A stretch of 25,694 nucleotides of DNA, taken from contig CANHUD010000004.1 in NCBI GenBank assembly GCA_947463665.1, positions 1-25,694 on the forward strand. Reading direction: 5' to 3'. The stretch's first letter is position 1; every line of letters starts with the position of its first letter. Of the stretch, positions 1 through 6,598 are shown piece by piece. The translations under genes were made by a program, and so were the position numbers. The DNA comes from Sphingobacteriales bacterium (lineage in GTDB: Bacteria > Bacteroidota > Bacteroidia > Chitinophagales > Chitinophagaceae). The notes beneath the pieces were generated by a model. That model ran no database searches. It was not told the DNA's origin and worked only from the letters and a program-made list of their open reading frames with translations.

Positions 1-184
1 ACTGGGTCATGAACCTGGTCAGGATTGGGTGCAGGACCTGCGCAGAATAGGCATGGGGGCGGAGATGACTGATCAGCTGGCAGCCATTCGGGAGCGTGCA
101 GCACGGGTATTGTATTCGCCCTGGTCTGGAAAGGAAACCATGCGGGAGGATGTACGGGAAGTGCAGCGGCTGTTGGGTGAATGA
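1..184 (+). CDS. C-terminal fragment of an unrecognised protein
   Basis: The frame is open from base 2 to a TGA at 182-184 and gives the last 60 residues of a protein that begins outside the window. The fragment is charged and probably helical. It contains the run ARVLYSPWSGKETM followed by an acidic/basic helix that ends LLGE. A short helical tail around a YsP/YaP motif loosely recalls the ends of BatD-type or DUF4381-type membrane proteins, but that is only an impression. It is convergent with the response regulator and stops 4 bp before that gene's stop codon, so no separate terminator fits between them. I do not assign a function. Confidence 0.6.
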   Translation, partial: LGHEPGQDWVQDLRRIGMGAEMTDQLAAIRERAARVLYSPWSGKETMREDVREVQRLLGE

Positions 185-188
185 GGGG

Positions 189-896
189 TTATTCCGAGTA
201 TTTATACCCTACACCACGGACCGAATGGAAGAAGGCCGGGTTGCGGGAATCCTGCTCAAAATATTTCCGGAAATTTAGGATGAAATTATCGATGGTGCGG
301 GTGGTGGGGAATACCTGATAGCCCCATACGGTTTGCAGAATTTTTTCGCGGGACACTACCTCGTTTTTGTTTTCGATGAGCAGTTTCAGGAGCATGATTT
401 CTTTTTTGCTGAGGTCGATCAGTGCACCTTTGAATGTTTGTGCCTGTTGTGCTTTGAAGTCGATGGTATTCCCTCCGAAACTATAGGTATCTCCCAGTGA
501 TACGGAATGGCTGAGGCGTTTGTTCTTATCGATCAGTTTCTGCACTCTCAGCAGCAGTTCTTCCAGATTGAACGGTTTTACGAGATAGTCATCCGCTCCT
601 TTTTTCAGTCCGAGTACGCGATCTGCACTGCTGCTTTTGGCGCTTACAATGAGAATGGGCACATCATTGTTTTGCAGGCGTAGTGTTTCCGTAACACTGA
701 TGCCATCGAGTTCCGGAAGCATGACATCCAGGATAATCAGATCGAAACATTCGCCGGCGATTTTCTGGAGTGCCTCTCCTCCGTCACCTGCTGTGGTAAC
801 GTCATAGCCTTCCAGTTCCAGGTTGAGTTTGAGGGCTTCCTGAAGATTCTCTTCATCTTCAACGAGTAGGATGGTTCCTTTTGATGGTTCGCTCAT
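189..896 (-). CDS. OmpR/PhoB-family response regulator
   Basis: This 235-residue protein is a DNA-binding response regulator. The receiver domain spans about residues 7-122. It has the acidic pocket E13/D14, the phosphoacceptor D57 (FDLIILD), S85 and K107 in the YLVKPF motif. A winged-helix Trans_reg_C domain follows at about 135-234 and ends with the usual RGVGYKY. Length and order are normal for the family. The ATG start lies 3 bp beyond the stop of the histidine kinase, so the two form a translationally close pair, and the kinase is the obvious partner. The target genes cannot be read from the sequence. Location behind gldH suggests envelope or surface sensing, which is inference only. Confidence 0.95.
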   Translation of the reverse strand: MSEPSKGTILLVEDEENLQEALKLNLELEGYDVTTAGDGGEALQKIAGECFDLIILDVMLPELDGISVTETLRLQNNDVPILIVSAKSSSADRVLGLKKGADDYLVKPFNLEELLLRVQKLIDKNKRLSHSVSLGDTYSFGGNTIDFKAQQAQTFKGALIDLSKKEIMLLKLLIENKNEVVSREKILQTVWGYQVFPTTRTIDNFILNFRKYFEQDSRNPAFFHSVRGVGYKYSE

Positions 897-899
897 ACC

Positions 900-1877
900 T
901 TAGAATTCAATGGCAAAAATACTGCCTCCGGGCTGATTATCGGATACTGTTATTCGGGTATGATGGTCTTCAGCGATTTTTTGTGAAAGGTAGAGCCCTA
1001 GTCCTGTCCCTTTGGTACGTCGGGTATTTTCGTTTCCGGCCCGATAGAATTTGGAGAAGATCTTTTCTCTTTCAGCTTCGGGGATGCCCGTACCATGATC
1101 TGCCACTGTAACACGGATCTTTGTTTCCTTTTGTTCCAGGATCAGTTTTACGGGGGGTTCTGCCGGCGAATATTTCAGGGCATTTTCGAGCAGGTTATTG
1201 AAGAGTAGTTGCAACAGGAAGGGATCGCCCAGTATGATGATGCCATCGGGTATAGAACTCTGTATGATGCGTTTGGGAAAGCGATTCTGCATAGAGTGCT
1301 GTACATCGTGCAGTAATTGGGAAAGACTGATTGGTTCGGAATGCAGTTCATATCTGCCGGATTCCATGCGGGTGGTAACCAGAATGTTTTCGCAGAGATC
1401 ATTCAGTCGGCCGGTTTCCTGCAGGGTAACATCAATCAGTTTCTGTTGTTTGGCTGCATCGAGTTTATGCCGTTGGAGGGTTTCCAGATTCAGGCGGGTG
1501 ATAGCGATGGGCGTTTTAAGTTCATGTGTGATGGCCATCATGAAGTTCTGCTGCTGTTCATTGAGCCGGAATTGCCGGCGGACGGCCTGGTACACGAATA
1601 TGGAGCCTACGATGATCAGGGCAAGAAAGGTAAGACCTTCTCCCAGATACTGCAACTGGTTCCGGCGGTGCTGGTCAAGAATATCGTCCAGTCTGGCAGC
1701 ATAATCAGGATCCTGAAGCTGGAGAAGATTTTTCCGGAACTGCATCATTTCATCGTTTTGTTGTTGCAGTTCGAAATACCACCAGATGAGTGCTGCGATC
1801 ACATACAGCAGCAGGATCCAGTAAACTTTGTTGGCAATAGAAAGTTTGTTCCGCTGATAGTAGGAACGCAGTTTCAT
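900..1877 (-). CDS. Membrane sensor histidine kinase
   Basis: This 325-residue HisKA-type kinase has transmembrane segments at about 18-36 and 81-98. They bracket a small periplasmic loop of about 45 residues, too small for a typical PAS or Cache sensor. The phospho-accepting H118 is in THELKTP. The HATPase domain has the N box around E231/N232, a G1 box DHGTGI at 260-265 and a G2 box KGTGLGL at 289-295. There is no HAMP domain of recognisable length; only about 15 residues join TM2 to the dimerisation helix. Its ATG overlaps the gldH stop (ATGA), so it is translationally coupled to that gene, and the response regulator follows 3 bp later. The short sensor loop suggests it detects a membrane-proximal signal or a partner protein. 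Confidence 0.95.
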   Translation of the reverse strand: MKLRSYYQRNKLSIANKVYWILLLYVIAALIWWYFELQQQNDEMMQFRKNLLQLQDPDYAARLDDILDQHRRNQLQYLGEGLTFLALIIVGSIFVYQAVRRQFRLNEQQQNFMMAITHELKTPIAITRLNLETLQRHKLDAAKQQKLIDVTLQETGRLNDLCENILVTTRMESGRYELHSEPISLSQLLHDVQHSMQNRFPKRIIQSSIPDGIIILGDPFLLQLLFNNLLENALKYSPAEPPVKLILEQKETKIRVTVADHGTGIPEAEREKIFSKFYRAGNENTRRTKGTGLGLYLSQKIAEDHHTRITVSDNQPGGSIFAIEF

Positions 1878-2344
1878 GGCATCGTTGTTTTCTCCAGGCG
1901 GATACCTGCATTCAGCACTTCTTCCAGTGGGTCTTCCCGCATGAGATGTTCGATCGTAAAGGTATACGTACCTGGTTTACGTACCCGCAGGGCACGCTGG
2001 GAGAGCAGGATGCGTTGTTCGATGATATCATCCATGGCCGTGCCATTCCATTTGTTCTGGGTAGCCAGTGGCAGATCGAATGTTTGTGTTTGCGGAATAG
2101 AATCGCCGGGGGTGGTACTGGTGACTTTGATCCAGATATTGTTATACCGATAGGCGTCTGTATGTCGGAACACAAAGTACAATCGGTAAGAGGCCGATGT
2201 GTCCTGTATGTCGAAACGAATCAACGGTTTTTCCGCAATCGGCCAGTGATGTTCGCGGAAGGAGACGTTTTTTTCGAACATGCCGGTGCGCATACAGGCA
2301 CTCAGCATAAGCAACGCAAGCAGAACGGATGGTATCGGCTTCAC
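1874..2344 (-). CDS. gldH: Gliding motility lipoprotein GldH
   Basis: The 156-residue protein starts with a lipoprotein signal peptide (lipobox LSAC, Cys17) and matches the GldH pattern. Visible features are a YNNIWIKV strand near residue 66, FDLPLA, a KWNGTAMDDI motif, and the C-terminal EHLMREDPL plus NAGIRLE segment. GldH is a periplasm-facing lipoprotein needed for Bacteroidota gliding and linked to the type IX secretion/gliding set; it is also present in many non-gliding members. The start codon is GTG at 2344, and no ATG gives the complete signal peptide. A TAATTTTG box lies 14-21 bp upstream, so it may have its own promoter in addition to read-through from yicC. Its stop overlaps the kinase start. 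Confidence 0.88.
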   Translation of the reverse strand: MKPIPSVLLALLMLSACMRTGMFEKNVSFREHHWPIAEKPLIRFDIQDTSASYRLYFVFRHTDAYRYNNIWIKVTSTTPGDSIPQTQTFDLPLATQNKWNGTAMDDIIEQRILLSQRALRVRKPGTYTFTIEHLMREDPLEEVLNAGIRLEKTTMP

Positions 2345-2357
2345 GGTATTTTTTTTA

Positions 2358-2365
2358 CAAAATTA
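2358..2365 (-). promoter_or_regulatory. Candidate -7 box (TAATTTTG) for gldH-kinase-regulator
   Basis: Read leftward, this is a perfect TAnnTTTG Bacteroidota -7 element in the 32-bp gap between yicC and gldH. It would start transcription just before the GTG of gldH, so the leader would be very short. No convincing -33 TTG/TTTG lies at the usual distance upstream, so the call rests on one element. Confidence 0.4.
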
Positions 2366-2376
2366 ATCAACATCGA

Positions 2377-3252
2377 TCACAGCACATTCAGTACCTGTTC
2401 CTTCGCTTTTTCCAGTTCATCTTTCATCAGCACCACAAATTTCTGGAGTGATGCATCGTATGCCTTTGCACCGGTGGTATTGATTTCGCGGCCGATCTCC
2501 TGTAATACGAAGGAAAGTTTTTTGCCTTTTGCTTCTTCCTCTTCACGAAGGATGTCTTTGAAATACTGGCAATGGTTGCGCAGACGCACCTGTTCTTCGG
2601 ATATATCGATTTTTTCTATGTAATACACAAGTTCCTGTTCCAGTCTGTTGCTGTCGAACTTGTCTTTACCAACCTGATCTTCCAGCAGGCGAACAAGGTT
2701 TTCCCGGATTCTTGTTTGCCGGAGTGGTTCAAGTTCTTTGAGGCTTTCCTGGTTTTTCAGGATGTTGTTGATGCGCAGCAGGAGGTCTTCTTCCAGGGCT
2801 TTTCCTTCATCGGCACGATGGGTATTGATATTCTCAATAGCCTGATAAAGTGCCTGTTTATAGTGTTCAAATTCATCCGGTGTCATTACATCTGTAGACG
2901 GAGAAACCACTTCGGGAAGTTTGATAAGGCTACTGAGGATATTGGAAGGGTCCAGTCCCAGTTCTGCCGAAAGCTTTGCCAGTGGCTGATAGTAGGCCTT
3001 TGCAAGTTCGGTATTGATGGTAACCGGCTTTGCTGCCCCGTTTTGTTTGAGTATGATCACACATTCAACACTGCCTCTGATCAGCGAAGCGGAGAGAATG
3101 TTTCGGATTTCAAATTCGTATGGTTTGAGAATCTGCGGGATCTTCAGAAGGATCTCAAATTGTTTTCCATTCAGCGACCTGATCTCAGTGAGGAAGATCT
3201 TGTCGTTCACTGCCTGTTCTGATCTTCCGTATCCGGTCATTGATTTAAGCAT
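2377..3252 (-). CDS. yicC: YicC/YloC-family endoribonuclease
   Basis: The 291-residue product begins MLKSMTGYGR, the hallmark of YicC-family proteins. It carries the family's C-terminal DUF1732-type segment with EEQVRLRNH, GKKLSFVLQE and GREINTTGAKA, and then a helical tail. Members in other bacteria are endoribonucleases that act in RNA decay. The length is normal. It is the first gene of the leftward set yicC-gldH-kinase-regulator. The ATG at 3252 is about 52 bp downstream of a leftward terminator-like hairpin (3306-3333), so transcription entering from further upstream would have to read through it. The combination is consistent with an attenuated leader or an independent short RNA. The gene call is secure; the regulation is inference. 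Confidence 0.93.
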   Translation of the reverse strand: MLKSMTGYGRSEQAVNDKIFLTEIRSLNGKQFEILLKIPQILKPYEFEIRNILSASLIRGSVECVIILKQNGAAKPVTINTELAKAYYQPLAKLSAELGLDPSNILSSLIKLPEVVSPSTDVMTPDEFEHYKQALYQAIENINTHRADEGKALEEDLLLRINNILKNQESLKELEPLRQTRIRENLVRLLEDQVGKDKFDSNRLEQELVYYIEKIDISEEQVRLRNHCQYFKDILREEEEAKGKKLSFVLQEIGREINTTGAKAYDASLQKFVVLMKDELEKAKEQVLNVL

Positions 3253-3305
3253 AGACGTGATTTAAAATTTGAGGGAAGGTAGATAATCTAACGGTTTAAT
3301 GAAAT

Positions 3306-3333
3306 AAAAAAAGCTCAGTAGAGAACTGAGCTT
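3306..3333 (-). terminator. Rho-independent-type terminator reading leftward
   Basis: A 9-bp perfect stem (AAGCTCAGT, 3311-3319, with ACTGAGCTT, 3325-3333) closes a 5-nt loop. On the minus strand it is followed directly by seven T residues. On the plus strand there is no T tract after the stem, so the direction is leftward. No leftward CDS lies upstream of it, since the next gene to the right is the rightward lpxD-like gene. It therefore ends either a short RNA or a yicC leader. Confidence 0.75.
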
Positions 3334-3345
3334 CGTTATTAATGG

Positions 3346-3361
3346 ATGGGTTAGTAAGTAT
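3346..3361 (+). repeat. 16-bp intergenic sequence, copy 1
   Basis: ATGGGTTAGTAAGTAT is read here on the plus strand. The identical 16 bases occur on the minus strand at 21926-21911. Both copies are in noncoding gaps between divergent genes and next to a leftward terminator hairpin. Leftward transcripts from the two sites would be complementary to each other over this segment. Confidence 0.8.
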
Positions 3362-3445
3362 GGGAATATGATTTCCCTCCACAATATTAAAAATATTTTT
3401 TACTACATCGAAAAATTTTTCAATATTTTTTATACACATTTTTTG

Positions 3446-3477
3446 TGATCATGTGAATTAAGTTGAAATCGATCATG
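3446..3477 (+). repeat. Direct repeat of GATCATG
   Basis: GATCATG occurs at 3447-3453 and 3471-3477, with repeat starts 24 bp apart, roughly 80-110 bp upstream of the lpxD-like start. Such spacing could suit a dimeric regulator, but the unit is short and may be chance. Confidence 0.25.
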
Positions 3478-3528
3478 CAAAGTGAATGTATAAGTGTTAT
3501 TCTTCTGGTGAAACGATGAAAGCAATTG

Positions 3529-3536
3529 TACCTTTA
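3529..3536 (+). promoter_or_regulatory. Candidate -7 box (TACCTTTA) for the lpxD-like gene
   Basis: TACCTTTA matches TAnnTTTG in seven of eight positions and would place the transcript start around 3541, just before the ATG at 3556. That argues against the earlier in-frame TTG at 3526, which would lie within or before the promoter. No good -33 element was found. The same TACCTTTACCT string sits right before radA. Confidence 0.4.
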
Positions 3537-3555
3537 CCTTCTAAACGAACGGCGT

Positions 3556-4506
3556 ATGAAGTTTCCTTCTCCGGTAGCATTGACATGGATTGCAGATCTT
3601 ATCGGTGCTGAATTACAGGGTGATACCACAGCCAGTGCAAGCGGCATTAATGAGATTCATAAAGTAGAATCAGGTGATCTTGTATTTGTAGATCATCCGA
3701 AATATTATGAGAAATGTTTGCAGTCTGCTGCTACATTCATCATCATCAATCAGGCTGTAGAATGCCCATCCGGAAAGGCTTTGCTGATTGTTGACCAGCC
3801 ATTTGAAGCCTATCTGAAGATCGTGCGTCATTTTCGTCCTTTCCTTCCTGCTGCTCATATGATCAGTGAGTCAGCCGTTATTGGTGAAGGAACCTACATT
3901 GCTCCTGGTGTGTACATTGGTCATCAGGTTGTCATAGGCCGCGACTGTTACATTGCACCGGGTGCAGTGATACTGGATCATTGTGTTCTGGAAGATCGTG
4001 TGGTGATCCAGTCGGGAACGGTAATCGGTTCTGATGCATTTTATTACAACACGAAAAAGGATCGCGAGGTGTGGTACCGCCGAATGGAAAGTTGTGGTCG
4101 TGTGCTCATTGAATCGGATGTGGAGATCGGTGCATCCTGTACGATCGATCGTGGTGTGACGCATGATACGCGTATCGGAAGAGGCACTAAAATGGATAAC
4201 ATGGTGCACATTGGTCATGATACGGTGATCGGCAGGAATTGTCTGCTTGCTGCACAGGTAGGAGTGGCAGGTGCAGTGGTGATCGAAGACGGTGTGACGC
4301 TCTGGGGTCAGGTGGGTGTAAGTAAAACGCTGACGATCGGAAAGAATGCTGTTGTTCTGGCGCAGACGGGTGTACCTTCTTCTTTAAAAGGTGACCGCAT
4401 GTATTTTGGAACACCTGCGGAGGATGCTTCCATCAAACGGCGCGAGCTGGTTTGGGTAAAGCGTATTCCGGAAATGTGGGAGAAGCTGAAGAAGCTGGGG
4501 GTATAA
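3556..4506 (+). CDS. lpxD: LpxD-like UDP-3-O-acylglucosamine N-acyltransferase (paralog type)
   Basis: The 316-residue protein has an N-terminal uridine-binding-like domain (about 1-98) and a left-handed beta-helix of hexapeptide repeats (about 104-275), ending in a short helix. The IDRGVTHDT segment (197-205), TKMDN (211-215) and the H221 of VHIGHD correspond to the LpxD core, where the equivalent histidine is catalytic. Canonical LpxD has a DGFGY-like motif after the first coils; here it is DAFYYN (160-165). This suggests the second LpxD-type paralog often found in Bacteroidota rather than the main enzyme. The expected role is N-acylation in lipid A synthesis, or a related sugar-nucleotide acylation. 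ATG at 3556 is preferred over an upstream TTG because family similarity starts there and a -7 box overlaps the longer form. It stands alone, divergent from yicC. Confidence 0.83.
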   Translation: MKFPSPVALTWIADLIGAELQGDTTASASGINEIHKVESGDLVFVDHPKYYEKCLQSAATFIIINQAVECPSGKALLIVDQPFEAYLKIVRHFRPFLPAAHMISESAVIGEGTYIAPGVYIGHQVVIGRDCYIAPGAVILDHCVLEDRVVIQSGTVIGSDAFYYNTKKDREVWYRRMESCGRVLIESDVEIGASCTIDRGVTHDTRIGRGTKMDNMVHIGHDTVIGRNCLLAAQVGVAGAVVIEDGVTLWGQVGVSKTLTIGKNAVVLAQTGVPSSLKGDRMYFGTPAEDASIKRRELVWVKRIPEMWEKLKKLGV

Positions 4507-4516
4507 TGCACCGGGC

Positions 4517-5587
4517 CTATTCATCGTTCCATACAAAATCATAGGGAAGCAGATCTGCGATCTTTTCCCAGGCCCAATAGCCGAGCACAAGCATACTGCG
4601 CTGGTCATACTGATATCCGTTGCGTTCTACCCACAGGGGTTCACGAAGGTCTAGCTGAGATATTTGTACCGATGTACCGGCAGATAAATTATTTCGTTTC
4701 AGATAACCGCTTTCCGGGAGTTCATCGAGGTACACTACGCGGAGTTTTCCAGGGGGATCGATGATGAGTTCTCCATCTTCCACCGTGCTGATGTCATCGG
4801 CATACGGATCCAGAATGGCATGTTGCTTCCCGGTACTGTCGGTATACTCAAGTTTGAATCCTTCTTCTTTTAATCTTTTGTTGTAGAAAGCACGCATGAA
4901 ATGAATCAGCGAACCAAGGTAGGCTTCTTCTCTTTTTGCTTTCCAGCGGGCGTTCACTTCTTCGGTGCTGTCGAGTGTTTCAAACAACGGATAACCGGTG
5001 AACTGGGTAAGCCCGCTTCCGTAATCGTGAATAAAAGAATCAAGCTGGTAACGGATACGATAGCCCAGTGCCTGGTTCAGAATGAGGATGTCTTCGTTTC
5101 CGATTATTTTCAGCCGGTTCTTTTTTTTACTGTAAAAAAAACGGAGCGATGAGGGATTCAGGATCTCACATTGCTGGCTGTTTTCCGTGGCACCGATGAA
5201 TTCTTCTATAAAAAACGTTCCGTATTTCTCCCATCCGTTGCGTACTTCCGTGGTGGCCACAATGGAGACTTCTTCAAGATTCTTTTCTTTTTCTTTTAAT
5301 GCGAAGGTCAGATTACCGATGTTGTCCATCGATCGGGAAATACGGGCCGATTGAGTTTCATATCCGGAATAACTCACTACGATGTCGTACCCGCCATCCG
5401 GAACCGTAAGCGTGAATTTTCCATCCGTTGCGGTTACCGTACCCAGGGTCGTGTTCTGGCAAAAAACCGAGGCTCCTGTAAGCGGCAGACCTGTTTTTAC
5501 ATCGGTAATGATGCCGCTGATCCGGTATTGTGCCAGCAGGAGCAGCGGGAGGATCATCGATCCAACAAAAAAGGTTAGTTTCTTCAT
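4517..5587 (-). CDS. Secreted carboxypeptidase-like regulatory domain protein
   Basis: The 356-residue product has a signal peptide (MKKLTFF... to LLLAQ, about 1-19) and one carboxypeptidase-regulatory-like beta-sandwich (about 20-100, ISGIITD..TGLPLTGASV..). A C-terminal region of about 250 residues follows that I do not recognise beyond its frequent occurrence behind this domain in Bacteroidota. There is no TonB plug or barrel, so it is not a truncated SusC. The likely location is the outer membrane or periplasm; the function is unknown. It is the last gene of pheS-SDR-this gene and starts 12 bp after the SDR stop. It is convergent with the lpxD-like gene, with only 10 bp between the stops and no hairpin there. 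Confidence 0.8.
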   Translation of the reverse strand: MKKLTFFVGSMILPLLLLAQYRISGIITDVKTGLPLTGASVFCQNTTLGTVTATDGKFTLTVPDGGYDIVVSYSGYETQSARISRSMDNIGNLTFALKEKEKNLEEVSIVATTEVRNGWEKYGTFFIEEFIGATENSQQCEILNPSSLRFFYSKKKNRLKIIGNEDILILNQALGYRIRYQLDSFIHDYGSGLTQFTGYPLFETLDSTEEVNARWKAKREEAYLGSLIHFMRAFYNKRLKEEGFKLEYTDSTGKQHAILDPYADDISTVEDGELIIDPPGKLRVVYLDELPESGYLKRNNLSAGTSVQISQLDLREPLWVERNGYQYDQRSMLVLGYWAWEKIADLLPYDFVWNDE

Positions 5588-5599
5588 AACGATGCGTTG

Positions 5600-6583
5600 T
5601 TAAGAGGAATGCCGGCGCCTGTATTCCGCACAGGCTTCTGCTATGGAATCAGCGATCGGCCGATAGGTAAAATCCGGAAGGAACCGCTGGATTTTGCTGC
5701 CATCGAAATAGACCTTCATCTGGGCTGTTTCAGCGGTTTCTTTGGTCAGCAGGGGTTCTTCGTTTTTAAGGGCGCTTTTGATCTTTTCCAGTCGCCATAC
5801 GAGGGCTGCCATCCAGGGCGTCACTTTCCGGCTGGGCGGTCGTTTTCCGAATGCCGCTGCCATCAGGTTGAATACGTTGCGGAAGCCCAGATTTTCGGAT
5901 GACAGCACAAAGCGTTCGCCGCTGATTTCCGATCGCATGAGTTGTATCATCACCGATGCCACATCACTGGCATCTACAAAGCCACTGATGCCTTCTGTGT
6001 ACCAGGGGAATTCGTTGTAGGCATTTTTGAATGTAGCTGCGGAGCTGTCGTTCCAGTCGCCCACTCCCAGTATGATAACCGGGTTAACGATTGCTGCGTT
6101 TAGTCCTTCAGCAATGCCTCTCCAGACTTCCAGTTCAGCGAGGTATTTGCTTTTGCCGTAGTGGGAGAGATTGTTTTCTTCACTCCAGGAGGAAGATTCC
6201 GTTACGGTCATGCCATCGCGTTTACGACCCAGTGCGGAAACCGAGCTGACATGCACCAGTTTACGGATGCCGCTATCCAGGCAGGCGTTGACCAGCGTGG
6301 CGGTACCTTCGGCATTGATGTGGATCAGATCTTTTTTACGGGCGGGATTGAAGCTGACCAGGCCTGCGCAGTGGTATACATCCTGTTCTCCCTGCAACAC
6401 ATCGCGCAGCAGGGAGGTATCGAACAGATCGCCTTTGATCCATTCGATCCGGCTACTCTCCTCTTCGGTTAGTAGAACCGGATAACGGTTTCTATAAAGG
6501 GCTTTGACCTTTTCACCGTTCTGAAGGAGCTGGCGGAGCAGATAGCCGCCCAGCAGGCCGGAGCCGCCGGTTACGAATGCCAT
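5600..6583 (-). CDS. NAD(P)-dependent epimerase/dehydratase (extended SDR)
   Basis: The 327-residue protein is an extended short-chain dehydrogenase/reductase. The N-terminal Rossmann signature GGSGLLGG is at residues 6-13, followed by GDLFD (51-55), HCAGLVSF (71-78), HVSSVSALG (111-119) and the catalytic YGKSK with Y142/K146. Proteins of this type act on nucleotide sugars, flavonoid-like alcohols or sterol-like substrates; nothing here fixes the substrate. It follows pheS by 15 bp and precedes the secreted carboxypeptidase-domain protein by 12 bp, so it is probably in one operon. Start ATG at 6583 fits the beginning of the Rossmann strand directly. Confidence 0.88.
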   Translation of the reverse strand: MAFVTGGSGLLGGYLLRQLLQNGEKVKALYRNRYPVLLTEEESSRIEWIKGDLFDTSLLRDVLQGEQDVYHCAGLVSFNPARKKDLIHINAEGTATLVNACLDSGIRKLVHVSSVSALGRKRDGMTVTESSSWSEENNLSHYGKSKYLAELEVWRGIAEGLNAAIVNPVIILGVGDWNDSSAATFKNAYNEFPWYTEGISGFVDASDVASVMIQLMRSEISGERFVLSSENLGFRNVFNLMAAAFGKRPPSRKVTPWMAALVWRLEKIKSALKNEEPLLTKETAETAQMKVYFDGSKIQRFLPDFTYRPIADSIAEACAEYRRRHSS

Positions 6584-6598
6584 ATGGATTGTGTTTGA

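Larger units (their letters stand above)
3306..3380 (-). ncRNA. Candidate short RNA or yicC attenuator leader
   Basis: A leftward terminator with no CDS before it implies a short transcript that starts somewhere in the AT-rich zone right of about 3378. In transcript order the region has a small GGGAA/TTCCC hairpin, the 16-nt sequence ATACTTACTAACCCAT (3361-3346), a spacer and the terminator. No clear promoter pair is visible, although TATTTTTA-like boxes occur in the AT-rich run, so the 5' end is a guess. No coding potential was seen. Confidence 0.3.
3253..3555. other. Noncoding divergent gap between yicC and the lpxD-like gene
   Basis: This stretch of about 300 bp has no supported gene. From left to right it holds a leftward terminator hairpin (3306-3333), one copy of a 16-bp sequence repeated in inverted orientation at 21911-21926, a small hairpin GGGAA/TTCCC (3362-3376), a very AT-rich run (about 3380-3445), two GATCATG copies 24 bp apart, and a TACCTTTA box before lpxD. 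A 31-codon ORF from an ATG at 3516 overlaps the lpxD start in another frame; I see no evidence that it is real. Confidence 0.6.

Noticed and set aside
1317..2153. Long plus-strand frame (278 codons) opposite the kinase and gldH
   Set aside because: It is the antisense shadow of two well-supported genes and its product has no domain features.
3526..3555. Upstream TTG start for the lpxD-like gene
   Set aside because: The extension of ten residues is not family-like and overlaps the predicted -7 box.
3516..3611. Small ORF (31 codons) overlapping the lpxD start
   Set aside because: No ribosome-binding signal or recognisable features, and it overlaps the promoter box and the true start in another frame.
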